A DNA stretch of 64,000 nt, taken from contig JASSKH010000023.1 in assembly GCA_031763025.1 (NCBI GenBank), positions 4,057,501-4,121,500 on the forward strand, written 5' to 3'. A program made the translations under genes and the position numbers. Position 1 is the stretch's first letter. Each line of letters begins with the position of its first letter. The DNA is from Macrocystis pyrifera (taxonomy: Eukaryota; Sar; Phaeophyceae; Laminariales; Laminariaceae). The notes beneath the pieces are model-generated. The model did no database searches, was not told the origin of the DNA, and worked only from the letters and a program-made list of their open reading frames with translations. Below, piece by piece: positions 31,531-44,502 of this stretch.

Positions 31531-34450
31531 TCACGGAACATGCACCAGAGCCGTAAACACTACTGTTGTAAATACCGTATGCCTTGGTTGCAGGAACCAC
31601 CACCGTCGAAATTCAACTATGTCAAAACTTCCCAAGATTGCGCCAGAGGCCCTTGCCCCGCTGAAGAACCAACTGTCATAAATATATGAAACCTATGTTT
31701 TTGTTTGTTTTTTTGTTTTTTTTTTTTCTTTACTATCCTCCGGCGGATTGGTAAAAATAAAGCTTAAGCTCACCACACTTCCACGTTCCAATTTCGTGTC
31801 GTGTGTCAATTTAGCTTTGGCTTCTAGCCGATACGCTCCGAGCACTGCGTACACCGCCGTGGCAGTGCGCACTGGTCTGTTTTCGAGATCATGCTATTAT
31901 GACACGAGCGAAGTTCCGCGATTGGCCGCGAACCTACTACCGGTGCCGATGGTTGGGGCTAACGGCACAGCAGTACTGCTGAAGTACAAGGAGTGGTAGC
32001 AGTGTCGTGGGTCAATGGTATCCACCAGGTGGTGTGATACGTTTGGATGTTGAAGCTGCTGTGTTCAGAGTTTAGAAGCGCCTCCGTAATGTGTGTGGTA
32101 TTCAACGTACTGCTGTTGTACCTCCGGCGATAAAGTGACGATAAAAAAAACGGACCAAATCACCCGGTGCGCTCATGTGTGGGGGGGGTGTTATCTAAGC
32201 GGGGAGTGCTTTCTTCCCCGTTATACGGTATACAAATGAAAAAAAACTTCTTTTTTTTTTTTTGTCCTCGCGTTAAGTCTAGCTGTTACGTACGTACAAC
32301 AGTAGTACACAAAAACGCTTGGAATCACGTGACAAAAAGTTCAAGTTTTCAGCTAAAAAATCGTCAAATTGAGCTTGGAAATCCGGATCATGTGTCTCTC
32401 CTCGTACTGTCGTAATATCTGAGATTATTCGTGTTGGGATCTTATGCGCGCCGCATCTCTCGATAGATAACGAACTAGGGGCAGGTGAGCATATCGATCG
32501 TTTCCCCGTGCCCCAAGAATGCTCACACCGAAATTAAGAGTCATCGCTGTACTGCAGATTTTTCGGTGATTCATACCATATTAATAGTTTTGTTCGTGAT
32601 TTTTTCGTGTTTTTTTTTCGAACGTATCTCTTCGTACGAGTACTTTTTGGCGAAACGCCAAGTAGTCGACACGGGAAGCCCGGCCGGACCCATTGGTCGA
32701 GGTCCGGGCGCGATCCGTGCACCCTGGAGCGCGTGGCAAGCGCGGGAAAAAAAAAAAACGGCGGGAGTGGATAAGACGATTTCCCTTGTTTTAGTACGAG
32801 AGGCCTTATTACTCTGTACGTATGCCCCGGTAAAATGTTGTCTGATTTTGGCCCTGGCTCTCATGAGCACACAGCCCAGGCATATACTCGTACCAGTGAG
32901 GCAACAGGCAACATGCACAGAGCACAACGCTACAACGCTGCCGCCCATACGTCGTGCGTGTGCGACACACCCGCATGCGCTGTACTGCTGTGGCTGGTAG
33001 TAAGGGAGCCTGCGGTCCGTAATCCACAATCTACCCCTCTTTGCTGCTGCTCTATGTGAAACAGACCCACGCAAACTCTGGACGGCAATGTAGAGGACCG
33101 TTTGGATTCAATATCAGGACCTCAACTGCCCATACATTTCCGACCGTTGGAGCTTTTTTGGCCGAGGCACACCCACGAAATATATAGATATATCAGACAA
33201 CATGCAAAGAACACAAACAGCGTTACAACCCCGCCTAGCAGCACAAGCATAGCGGGCCACACCACGCGCGTGTCGCAGGTCCGTGGTGCACTTGCTATGG
33301 CTAGTTGCTTTATCGGAGGTTGCGGTTAGTCATCCGTCATCACCACCCCTCTCTCTTGTATTGTGCTGCTGCGCACGTGTATGCGGCGTGCCGTGCGCGC
33401 CGCGAAAAATAATGCCCGGTACGAGGTCATATCAATATTTGGTGACATAATGATAGTAAGGGTCATGTTCTTATCGGAGAGCTTTTTTTGCATAATTTCC
33501 ATCTTTTTTTTCGCGCAATTTTTCAGTCTGCCAGATTTTCCTGAATTTTGTTCCTAGTGAAATTTAACTTTGCTGCTTTTTTTGCTTCTGGAGAATTTCA
33601 CAAATAGTGACAGAACTCCTCCGTATCTTGATACGTATCTCCAATTATTTCCAAACTTTTGAAATTCTGGAAAAAATCCCTCTGATAAGAATGAGCCCTA
33701 AGATGGTCACGATGTTACGATGCTCAAGTTTGTACTTGAAGGTGGGAGTCCGATCCTTGCAGAAATCAGTCTATTTTGTTACCATGTACGTACCCCAGAC
33801 AACAGAGACAACTAAGAGCACAAGAGCAGGGTAGGGCCCGAGCTACGTGCAACTAGCTGGCTACAACGCTGTACGCGTGTCGCCCGCCAGCAGAGCAGGA
33901 AGCAACAATACGCGTGTGGGTTAGTTTGTCCGTGCTGTATTACTGCTGTGGCCCCCTATTACTACGTGCCAGGTATTAGTACTGTAGTTGCTTTTCTATC
34001 GGGGCCTGCGATCTGTAAAGCTTGGGCTCTCTACTGCCGTTGTGCGATACATGCATGCTGCCACAGGTACAACGACACTGCTGTTGCTGCTGCTGCTGCT
34101 GCTGCGGTGCGATTTTCGTGGGCGGCCGAGTGTGGTCGAGAGTTCTAGCCTCTTCTTCGGTGCATCCCTTTCTATTTCTGTAGATATTATCCCAAAAATG
34201 TACTGCTGTATTCCGCGTGTCACGCGTGTGTGTGCGGTGTGTGTCGTGTGTCACGCGTGGAGTGCTTTCATCCTTTTTTTCATTGGCAGTCCTCGGTTTC
34301 GTGCGGGAGCGCCCGTCTTCGCCGTGAGCGCCACAACGAAGATATGCATTAACACACTTACAACAAATTATACAACAATGTTGGGTGGAATCATCGAGAA
34401 AATCAATTGTAACAGCAGTTCAACACTATTTTCCATGTATGTGTATATCT
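31531..34450. other. 2.9-kb spacer, degenerate repeats only
   Basis: Loosely related segments near 32830-33050, 33150-33370 and 33830-34060 (GAGCACAACGCTACAACGCT-like). A TGC tract at 34081-34106. Short ORFs on both strands, none recognised. Confidence 0.5.
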
Positions 34451-35450
34451 ATAAGGCGCTTCGCTCCGCGGGAGGCCTACGCCGCCCCCTACGCTCGTTC
34501 AGGAAGAAAAAATACATCAAATTATGCGAAGCGGACAGAAGGTCGATGACTGAATATAGTTTTTTTTATGATTGTTGTAGTTGAAAACTGGCGACTTGAT
34601 AATGCCAAGAGTCCCGCCGCCATGCTTCAGGAGAAAACAGCTCGGACGCCACATACGCTTCGCGCCGCGGGCGATTCTGCCCGCTACGCTCGCTCACTTG
34701 CCGTACGTACGTACATACCCCAGGGGTAGGATACCTATTTTCTTCTTTTGATATGCTGAATGTACCTGGTATGTACGGAAGAGAAAGCACAGCACGGCAC
34801 AGCAGCAGCACCGTAAAAACAATGAAAATGAAACCGAACATTCGAAAAGAAAAAATTCCCCGTCCCCTCTCATATAATAATTTTCTGCCTGATTGGAACA
34901 GCTTGCACCAGTCAAAAAATAAAAAAATCGAACAGCAGAGCTTTTCCCTCGGCCTCGTATGCCGCCCGCTCCTCTCGCGACTACCTCGCCACCGATTCCA
35001 TCCTGGTCAATATTTCCTCCCTTCGTGTCAGAGTGAGCCCCGTCGCCCGCCCCGCGTGAAGCCCGGTGCTCACCGTGACCCTCGTTCGCCAGCTCGACAA
35101 TGTTGGTGCTCAGACTGCGTACGTCTCTCGGTGAACTTCAGCTTTGTACGCAAAAATAAGCACCGCTTGAATCTTATCTTGCAATCCCGAACCACCCTTA
35201 TGGACTCGTACATACTCAGTCTTTTTTTTCAGATGGAGGCCAGACAGAGCCCATTCATGCTTCCCTCGTGTCTCGAGGCACACACGATGCCTAGCCACGA
35301 AAACGGCGACCGCGCTCAATGCAACCCCCCCCTACCAGCATCCGCTGACACCCGCGACGGCACCGGGCTCGCCCGCGGTGCCGTGCTCCGAGTACACGCA
35401 CGCACACGAAACGAAAGAAGACAGAAGGAAAAATCACTGAAAGTGCAAAA
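34451..35450 (-). repeat. Repeat family C, copy 2 (truncated, diverged)
   Basis: Reverse copy beginning with the hairpin end (AAGGCGCTTCGCTCCGCGGG) and losing similarity near 35450, before the family's other end. Confidence 0.78.
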
Positions 35451-35736
35451 GAAATTTCAACGAGCCGGTGAAAAAAAGCGAAAGAGAGCCTGCCAAACCG
35501 CTGAAAAAACAAAACCGGCCTTTTGAATTTTTTTTCTCTTTTTCCGGGAAAACAAGCGCGGCACGATAGATAGGCAAGCACGCAAAGAAACCAAAGAATG
35601 CGAAGAAAGCAAAGATCGTAGAAGCGACAAAAAATCGTGGTAGACTCGCTGAGCGCGAGGCAGGCTTTTATAATCAAGTAATTCTAAGAAAAGGATAAAC
35701 GTGAGTTATGTTTATGTATACATGTATATATGTATG

Positions 35737-36893
35737 TACAAGGCGCTTCGCTCCGCGGGCGGCCTACTCCGCCCGCTACGCTCGCTCAGGAAGGAAACAT
35801 CAAATTATGCGAAGCGGACAGAGGTCCATGATTGAATATTGTTTTTTTTATGGCCCCTGTAGTTAGCTGCAAACTGGCGACTTGATAATGCCAAGAGTCC
35901 CGCCGCCATGCTTCAGGAGAAAACAGCTCGGACGCCACATATGCTTCGCGTCGCGGGCGGTTTTCCGCTACGCTCGCGCACACGTCGTACATACGTACAT
36001 ACCCCAGGTAGGGTACTTATTTTCTTCTTTCGATATGCTCTGTGTTGGTGTACTCGTCGTATGTACGAAAGATAAAGTACAGAACGGCACAGCAACTAGA
36101 CAGCAAAAACAATGAAAATGAAACCGAAAAATTCTAAAAGAAAAAAAATCCCCGTCCCCTTTCGTGTAATAATTTACTACTTGAGTGAACACCTTACACC
36201 AGTCAAAAAAAGAAAAAAATGAAAAAAAGAAAAAATCTTACAGCAGAGCTTCTCTCTCAGCCTCGTACGCCGCCCGCCCCCTCTCGCGACCATCTCGCCA
36301 CCGATTCAGTCCGGGTAAAGCTACCCTCCCTCTCTTCCACAGTGAGCCCCCTCGCCCGCCTCGCGTGAAGCCCGGTGCTCACCGTGGACCTCGACGCAAG
36401 CTCGACAATATTGGTGCTCATTCGGGGTACCTCCCTCTTGTGACTCTCAGCCCGGTCGCAAAAATAAGCACCGCTTGAATATTATCTTACAATCCCGAAC
36501 GAACCTTAAATACTCGTACGTACTCTATCCCAAATCACAAATGGAGGCCAGACAGAGCCTATTGATGCATCCCTCGTGTCTCGAGGCACACGCGACGCCT
36601 AGGCGCGAAAGCGGCGACCGCGCTCCTTGCAACTCCCCCTCTACTCGCCAGCATCTGCTGACACCCGCGACGGTGCCGGGTTCGCCCGCGCAACCGTGCT
36701 CGGAGTACACGCAGGCACACGAAACGAAAGAAGAAAAAAGGAAAGAAGGACTGAAAGTACGACGAGAAATGGAGAAAACAAAGACTCGCTGGAACGGTCC
36801 GGCAAGTAATAAACGGGGGCGATTCCCAAGTGGGAGCTCTGAGAGGCCAGGGATGTACCAACCGAGCACGCTCAGAGGTTGAGATATCTATAA
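35737..36893 (-). repeat. Repeat family C, copy 3
   Basis: Full-length reverse copy very close to copy 4, ending TTGAGATATCTATAAGTA. Directly followed by family A copy 2. Confidence 0.87.
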
Positions 36894-37085
36894 GTATATC
36901 TATATATGTATGTAGGTATGTATGTATGTAAGGGGCTACGCCGGCGGCCTGGACGGCCGCCGGTCGCGGAGTCGCGTGATGGGCGTGCAATGTAGAAGAG
37001 GAGGCTAATACTCGATGCCAAGAGATTGAGAGCGTGCGCTCCGCACTTCGCTCTTGAGATTTTATTGTATGTATTCATAATAATA

Positions 37086-37314
37086 GAGTGTCTGCGCATA
37101 ATATTTTTGTTCATCAAAGATTTCCGTCGGAAAAGCAATCATAATCGAAAGCCTTTCGGCATGCGCATAATCGTAGACGAAAAACAGCTAAATATTGGTT
37201 TCTTATTTTTGAAAAAAAAAACACTTGCGGCGGCGGCAGCACTTTTTTTTGTACCAAACGAGCCGAACACAAGAAGTCGTGCAAGCAGCGGTACCCACAG
37301 CTGTATACCTACCT

Positions 37315-37357
<43 letters not shown>

Positions 37358-38182
37358 CAGCATAGCACAAGCACTAACACGCAGAAGTGCGATCTATCTT
37401 GCGCTCCTCGACACTCGCTGTGCAAGCAACGCCGCCACAACGAGAATATCGCCCTCCTTCTTCGTCGTCCTCTCTGCCCGAAAAGGGGTCGAAGCGGCGA
37501 AGATCAGGGGCGTGGCGGCAAAGGTGCACGTGCTTGCAACACCAGCAGCGCCTGCGACAGCTCTCGCAGCAGCGCTTGCTTGAGGCAGCTCTCTCGCTTC
37601 CAGCAGCGCTTGGTTGCAGCAGCGCTTGGTTGCAGCAGACGTTGCTTTGCTTGTGTGCAGGAGGAGCGCTCGCTTGCAGCAGCGCTCTTGTTTGCAGCAG
37701 CGCCTGCTCACCGCAGTGCTTCCAGCAACAACAGCACTTACTTGCAGCAGCAGCAGCAGCAGCAGCAGCACACTGCAGTAGTAGCAGTAGTCGGTGACGT
37801 ACAGCAGCAGCAGCAGCAGCTCCAGCTGCTGCAGCAGCACCTACCTATCTGCTGCTGCAGCAGCAGGCAGCAAAGGCATGCAGCATCAGCGGCAGCAATT
37901 CTTTCTTCTCGCAAAACCCCGCCGGTAACAGACATGGTCCGAGGGTCCGAGGCCACTCTCGGGGCAAGCTTGGCCAATCCAAAGCGTCCGGAGAGTTTTC
38001 GGCCAACAGAATGCAGCGGTCGAATCTCATATCACACAAATATGGCTCTAGTATAATTGCTATCCAAAAATGCATAACTTCGTCATTTTTATGCAAATTT
38101 GATTAGGATATTTGATTAGTCGTCGGTAACGGGGGAATAGATAAGCAAAATTCGTAATGTTTTTTCTTTAGCGCAGACACTC
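37086..38182. mobile_element. 1.1-kb CAG-rich TIR element in a TA site
   Basis: Starts GAGTGTCTGCGC, ends GCGCAGACACTC, with TA on each side (37084-37085, 38183-38184); absent at the matching point of family A copy 1. The interior is unusually rich in GCAGCA tracts (37315-37358, 37745-37771, 37802-37866). No transposase-like ORF is recognised, so it is probably non-autonomous with captured or expanded triplet DNA. Confidence 0.75.
37315..37358 (+). repeat. (CAG)n tract inside the 1.1-kb TIR element
   Basis: About 13 perfect CAG units. Further CAG tracts at 37745-37771 and 37802-37866 lie in the same element. Confidence 0.9.
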
Positions 38183-38541
38183 TAAGAACAGCGAAATGAG
38201 AGATGGAAAGGCGGCAGAATACTGACGATTACTTGCCGATTAACCGAAAAGCGGCGGAATCTTAGAAAGCGGTGTAACTAACTTCTGACTCAGGGAATAC
38301 GCGATGACCGACAGCGCAGAAGAAAGGTGCCGTCACAGCAGCTGCTGTAGCAGTACTGCTGTAGCAGTACTGCTGTAGCAGTACTGCTGCAGCTGTACAT
38401 CTCCGCAGCCACGTAGTACAGCTCCACTGCTGCTGCCGCTGTACGACAGCGTACACACCATAAGTGCTGCTGGCCGCCATAAGAGCTGCTGGCTGTAGGT
38501 GACATGCGATATCTTTCTCACACATCTCCGGCATATTTTTT

Positions 38542-39421
38542 GGGGTTTTTGCCAAAATCAGGTATACCTGGCCACTTTAGTGCCAAAAACAGTTACATAC
38601 CGAAATCAAGTACAAAACACACGCCAGGAGCCCTGCTATTGGCCAAGCTGACATTGTAACTGATTTTGGCACGAAAAGGCGAAGGTACACCTGATTTTTT
38701 CTACTCTGTCTGGCTTTCAACTGATTTTGGCCAACTTTGAACCAATCAGAGAGGTCATACGTACACTGTGTTTTCTCTCCGTGTGTGATGTATGCGTCTG
38801 CCCTCCCTCGGTCTGCGGTTGCAATTCTTCTGTATTGACGTATAAACTCTGTATTCGTACGTCGTACGTAAAAGCACGTATATACATGCATACATGCGTA
38901 CGCTGGTTTCACTTTTTCTCCTTTGGGGTGTGCGACGTGCTTCAGTTAGTTGTTGTTGTGTGTACTCTGTTGTTTTCTATGTTCACAGCATGCAGTCTTT
39001 ACAGCACCATGGACACTCGGCGTTTCGTCTGCACCACCCCGCGTCGAGGTGGTCTCAGGTTTGGTACGGCAAGACAATTTCGTGCCGAGCAGGCGGTTCC
39101 GCGAGGACGGTCTGGAAGCTTTAAAGTTGTCAACGGGGGGGGGCGCCAGACAGAGTAAATACTCTTGGCGCTCCCGCCGTGGCGAAACAAACGAAGCATA
39201 TCAATAGTGACTCTGTGCAGGTCCAAGCGGAGCCCGTGGTACCTACACCCTGAAGAAAACAAAACAATTCAGATTTTGGAGGCCATGTGGCACGCTTAAT
39301 GCTTTAGGCGCATTTTTTTTTTCCGACATCACACCGCTCGTGGCGCGTTTTTTACTTGGTTTTAGCATGTACCTGATTTTGGCTCAAATGGATCAGGTAT
39401 ACCTGATTTTGGCATTTGCCC
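38542..39421. mobile_element. 880-bp hAT-like element with 8-bp target duplication
   Basis: Flanked by TATTTTTT on both sides (38534-38541, 39422-39429). The empty site (TATTTTTTT) is in family A copy 1 near 12822. The ends share GCCAAAATCAGGTATACCTG as inverted repeat. Several subterminal relatives (AACTGATTTTGGC, TACCTGATTTTGGC) lie inside both ends, as is common for transposase binding sites. No transposase seen; non-autonomous. Confidence 0.85.
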
Positions 39422-40065
39422 TATTTTTTATGGATGGCATTCTTAACTAAGCCTGGGTGGCATGTGCTACCGGGGCGTTCCATCGATGTCCCAGACACAG
39501 GCACCCGCGCAGGCCCCCACAATGGCGACGCCGGCCGGGTAGGAGACCATCCCCATGGGTCGGAGGTCGGAGAGGACTTGCCAGTAAGAACCACGCGAAA
39601 GCATACACTCTGTCGAGAGACCATGGCTCAAAACACTAACAGGGCAGGGACTTTCGGAGATTTCGTAGGTCTCAACGGCAAGGCTTCGCGCGGTCGCCAT
39701 CGCGCTGAGCGGGCGGATCCTCCGACGCCAGGCGGTTCAGGCGTGCAGGGGGAACGCGCCGGCGAAAAAACTGCGCGGACAGACCGTCAGGGGCGGGAGA
39801 GATCCGCCGACTAAGAATTGATCGGATAACGCTGAGGATCATCATAGGTATATTTATGTAAGTTTTGTCCCGCCAAAAAGAAGGTAGCTGCAGTTCTAAA
39901 AGAGTCTTCTGCTGTATCATACCACGTACATGCATGTCTATATATACAGCAGTAAATATGCAGATATTTCATAACGTCGTAATGTATCATACTCAGGTAT
40001 GCGTATTATGTATTACGATACAACAGCGCATGCTGTATCGTTTCCAGATCGTTCTTGCGCCACTC

Positions 40066-40318
40066 CCCTAAACGTGTAACACGCAAGATAATAAGACACA
40101 CACACCCCTGTGACGAATTTCAGACCCGGTTTTCCCCAAAACATGGGGGGCGCACACAACGAAAATGGTTGCCTTGGAAAGATTTCGTCGAGAAGGTTGC
40201 ATACACGCATCGTTCGGCATACTCAGTACGCCCTCTCCGTAGTCGAGAAACCCAGCTTGAAGATCGTCCGAGGGGGTGTGTTATCTTATCACCCTAGTGT
40301 GATAGTCTTATACGGTAG
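40066..40318. mobile_element. MITE-4 copy C
   Basis: About 250 bp; left GATAATAAGACACACACACC, right GGGGGTGTGTTATCTTATCA then CCCTAGTGTGATAG. Provides the empty site for MITE-1 copy 3. Confidence 0.6.
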
Positions 40319-40646
40319 GCACGTCCCGGAGGGGAACCTTGTAGACTTTATTGATGCATGGTTCGAGTATAATATCACATTTACAGCCTGTGGGCTCGTA
40401 CAAGTATGTACATCGTGACGGGATCCACTCGACTTGGCTTTTCTCGACGAAATCAACTCGGATCCCAAAACTTGGAACGTCTGCAAACGAGCTCCATGCG
40501 AGTAATCTACATGCGAGTAATATGTGAGTATTGTACAGGCTCAGGAACTCAGTTGCCAAATCTGGAGTCCAAATGTTAAATGTTTTGAAACGATTGAGAA
40601 AACGCGAAAATGAGACTGTTTGCTATGCATATATCAGATTTTGAGC

Positions 40647-41310
40647 TTCAGATTTGGACCCCATCGCATTTTCAGCTGTGAAAATCTACCAATCGAAACA
40701 GTCTTCCCAGATATGTGAAAAACAGGCATTTGCAGAGATTCGAGCAAACACCGAGACCAACTGCTGTTGTTGTGGTCTGGCGCGGTGAAGAGACGTGCCG
40801 AGGTTCGCTGTACTGGGCGTAGGACCCAAGCGTCCGAGTGCATGCTCATCCTCTGGCCTAGCAGCAAAGAGACGTGCCGAGTGCACTCGAATCAACCTGT
40901 CTTAGTAATAGTATTTTTGACACAATAAAGCATCCGATCCCACCACGCTGACGGAATGCCGCTGCTGTAGTCCACGAATATGTATTCACGAAGAGGTGCG
41001 CGCCGAGAGCGCTTCTCCTGGTGTCAAGGCCCGAGCGCGCGCGAGCCGACTGTAGTCCGGCCACGGAGAGACGCATCGAAGCAACGTCGCTATACAGCTG
41101 TGTCGACATTCAACCATTAATCGTGCTGCTGGTGCTTGCTTGCGTGGATACGGAACACTTCGAATTTAGAGACCGTGCCATATTTCAATTTCAAAATCCG
41201 ATGGCTCAAGTTGTCGGATTTTGGCCAAAATCCGATGACTTGTGCCATCGGATTCTCAAATTGAAACATTCCGGCCTGACTTTGCATATCCGGACTGCGT
41301 AAGACCTACC
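40647..41310 (+). repeat. Repeat family D, unit 1, with 84-bp palindrome
   Basis: About 665 bp repeated at 41765-42462 (roughly 75-80% by eye; shared GTAGGACCCAAGCGTCCGAG and GCAACGTCGCTATACAGCTG). It ends in a near-perfect palindrome (41183-41266) centred on GGATTTTGGCCAAAATCC. Confidence 0.75.
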
Positions 41311-41764
41311 AGGTATGCCAATGGAAACGCAAAGTTTCCATAAAAAGTTTGAATTCCAAAGATACCCGCCAGAAACTTTCAGGTACATCTTGCTATGAGC
41401 ACGATTCTTGAAACGAAAAGTTCAAAACTTTTGGGAAACCCCAAAAAAAAAACAATTCCGTGGGGCCATTGTTGGGCCAAGATCGGCTTCAGAAAACTCA
41501 GGCGGATGTTTACTTCGAAGCGGCGGGATTCCAAGTCCTCGACAGACATCGATCGACAAAACCGACGACTGCGTCATGAATTCTGAACGGAGTGCGCTCA
41601 TTAGTGGCTCCGACCCACCCTAGGGTCACCGTGTTCACACAAAGGCCGGTGACATGTGGCGGGCGCTGGCCAGGCGTACGATAAAATACAATTGGCCACC
41701 ATTGTGCACAAAACAAATGACATCTTTTTTCGATCCGTCTCGAGGCCGTTCCCTATGCGGTTCG

Positions 41765-42462
41765 ATTTCAGAGCTTCAGATTGTGACCCGATCGCATTCA
41801 GATGTGAACTTGGCAAATCGAAACAGTCTTCCTACGCGGAAAAATCAGATTTATTGTGTGTGTAGAGATTCCAGCAAAAACGCCGAGACCAACGGCTGTT
41901 ATGGTGGTTTGGCGCCGCGAAGAGACGCACTGGGTGTGCTGCCCTGCACGTAGGACCCAAGCGTCCGAGCCAAGGCTGACTGCCTCTGGTCTGGCGACGA
42001 AGAGACGTGGCGAGTGCGCTAGAGCCAGCCTGCCTTGGTATTTGTGTTCCATTTAGTGACTGAATGCTGCTGCTGGCTGCTGTACAGCAGTGTAGTCTAC
42101 GAGTACGTATCCACGGAGAGGTGCGTGCCGAGTGCGCTTCTCTTGGTCTCTAGGCCCGAGCCCGCGCCACCCGACTGTAGTCTGGCCACGGAGGGACGCG
42201 CCGCCCGCCGCCCGCGCGTCGGACATGAAGCAACGTCGCTATACAGCTGTGTCACCATCCAACTCATCGATCGTTCTGCTGCTGTTTGCTGTCGTGGATA
42301 ACATCTTGAATTTAGAGAGCATGCCATTTTTCGATTTGAAAATCTGATGACCCAAGTGGGTCGGATTTTCGCCCAAAATCCGACGACTTGGGTCATCAGA
42401 TTCTCAAATCGAAAAAAATCCGGTCGAATTTTGCATATTTGGACTGCATAAGCAGGGTCATT
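41765..42462 (+). repeat. Repeat family D, unit 2, with 92-bp palindrome
   Basis: Second unit in the same orientation, about 450 bp after the first, with its own palindrome (42327-42418) centred on GATTTTCGCCCAAAATC. The two palindromes differ in sequence but keep pairing. Confidence 0.75.
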
Positions 42463-42840
42463 CGTTTTGAGATCGAAAAATAAAAATCTGAAGTTCGAAA
42501 TCGAACCGCATAGGAAACAGCCTGAACGGTAAAAAATAGTTTTGTTTTTAGGTTTGAGAGAAGACCATAGGACGCCGCCGGCAGACCTTCGCCCCCTAGA
42601 TTATGGATCCACCTGACATATTCGGGGCCGTCACCTATACTCGTTGGCTTTGCCCGACACCACGTGGGTTGGCCGTGGGCTGAGCATATGTCGAGATCGA
42701 GCGTCTATCATCGCACGAGCTGATAATTATCAGCGTGTTAACAATTTGCAACTAGAAAAAACATATTGCGCCGCCTGCAGCCGTTATATTTCCGTTATAT
42801 TAGAAAAAAGCAAGAAAAAAACATTCATGTACTCGTATAA

Positions 42841-44006
42841 ATAGAACTACTTATAGATATCTCAACCTCTGAGCGTGCTCGGTTGGTACACCCCTGGCCT
42901 CTCAGAGCTCCCACTTGGGAATCGCCCCCGTTTATTACTTGCCGGACCGTTCCATCGAGTCTTTGTTTTCTCCATTTCTCGTCGTACTTTCAGTCCTTCT
43001 TTCCTTTTTCTTCTTTCGTTTCGTGTGCGTGCGTGTACTCCGAGCACGGTTGCGCGGGCGAACCCGGCACCGTCGCGGGTGTCAGCGGATGCTGGCGAGT
43101 AGAGGGGGAGTTGCAAGGAGCGCGGTCGCCGCTTTCGCGCCTAGGCGTCGCGTGTGCCTCGAGACACGAGGGATGCATCAATAGGCTCTGTCTGGCCTCC
43201 ATTTGTGATTTTGGATAGAGTACGTACGAGTATTTAAGGTTCGTTCGGGATTGTAAGATAATATTCAAGCGGTGCTTATTGTTGCGACCGGGCTGAGAGT
43301 CACAAGAGGGAGGTACCCCGAATGAGCACCAACATTGTCGAGCTTGAGTCGAGGTCCACGGTGAGCACCGGGCTTCACGCGAGGCGGGCGACGGGGCTCA
43401 CTGTGGAAGAGAGGGAGGGTAGCTTTACCCGCACTGAATCGGTGGCGACATGGTCGCGAGAGGGGCGGGCGGCGTACGAGGCTGAGAGAGAAGCTCTGCT
43501 GTAAGATTTTTTCTTTTTTTCATTTTTTTCTTTTTTTGACTGGTGTAAGGTGTTCCACTCAAGTAGTAAATTAGTACACGAAAGGGGACGGGGATTTTAT
43601 TTCTTTTAGACATTTTCGGTTTCATTTTCATTGTTTTTGCTGTCTAGTTGCTGTGCCGTTCTGTACTTTATCTTTCGTACATACGACGAGTACACAGACA
43701 CAGAGCATATCGAAAGAAGAATAAGTACCCTACCTGGGGTATGTACGTATGTACGACGTGTGAGCGAGCGTAGCAGAAAACCGCCCGCGACGCGAAGCGT
43801 ATGTGGCGTCCGAGCTGTTTTCTCCTGAAGCATGGCGGCGGGACTCTTGGCATTATCAAATCGCCAGTTTGCAGCTGACTACAGGGGCCATAAAAAAAAC
43901 ACAATATTCATGTCAATCATGGACCGCTTCGCATATACATTGATGTTTCCTTCCTGAGCGAGCGTAGCGGGCGGCGTAGGCCGCCCGCGGAGCGAAGCGC
44001 CTTGTA
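42841..44006 (+). repeat. Repeat family C, copy 4
   Basis: Full-length forward copy, near-identical to copy 3 over long stretches. It lies just downstream of the 44.5-kb exon, probably in its first intron. Confidence 0.87.
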
Positions 44007-44502
44007 TTAATATATTAATACGAAGTAGGCCAGCCCAGCTCGTAGACCGCCGGGGCGACCGGGCCCTGGCCTTTACGTCCAACTCTACTATTACATACCT
44101 CGTACCATGGTGAATATATATTAATAGTGCTGTACGCTGTACCAGTATGTCATTTCGTACGAGTACAGGAGACAGATGAATACGCGAAACAAATGCCGAC
44201 GCAGCAGCTCTGCAAATCACAGCTTCACGCCCACGTACTGACTGCTGCTGTAGTACCAGTAAGCATGTACCAGGTAGGAGATGTATGTCTGCTAACTGCT
44301 CTAATGGCGGGGGCACGTCCCTACCCCAGGCCCATATGTATCCCGCCACAACAGTAGAGCAACCGATACTCTACTTTACTTCCGTGCGCCTTACGAACTC
44401 GACCGGTTTCATTTACTGTTTAGCCAGCCACAGACAACAGATGGCACAAACAAGCGCACCAACCGCACCACACCTGAATTAACCACACCACCTACTACCT
44501 AC

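Larger units (their letters stand above)
36930..39848 (+). repeat. Repeat family A, copy 2 (split by two insertions)
   Basis: Matches copy 1 in segments 36930-37085, 38183-38541 and 39422-39848. The gaps are exactly the TIR elements at 37086-38182 and 38542-39421. It abuts repeat C3. Confidence 0.82.
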
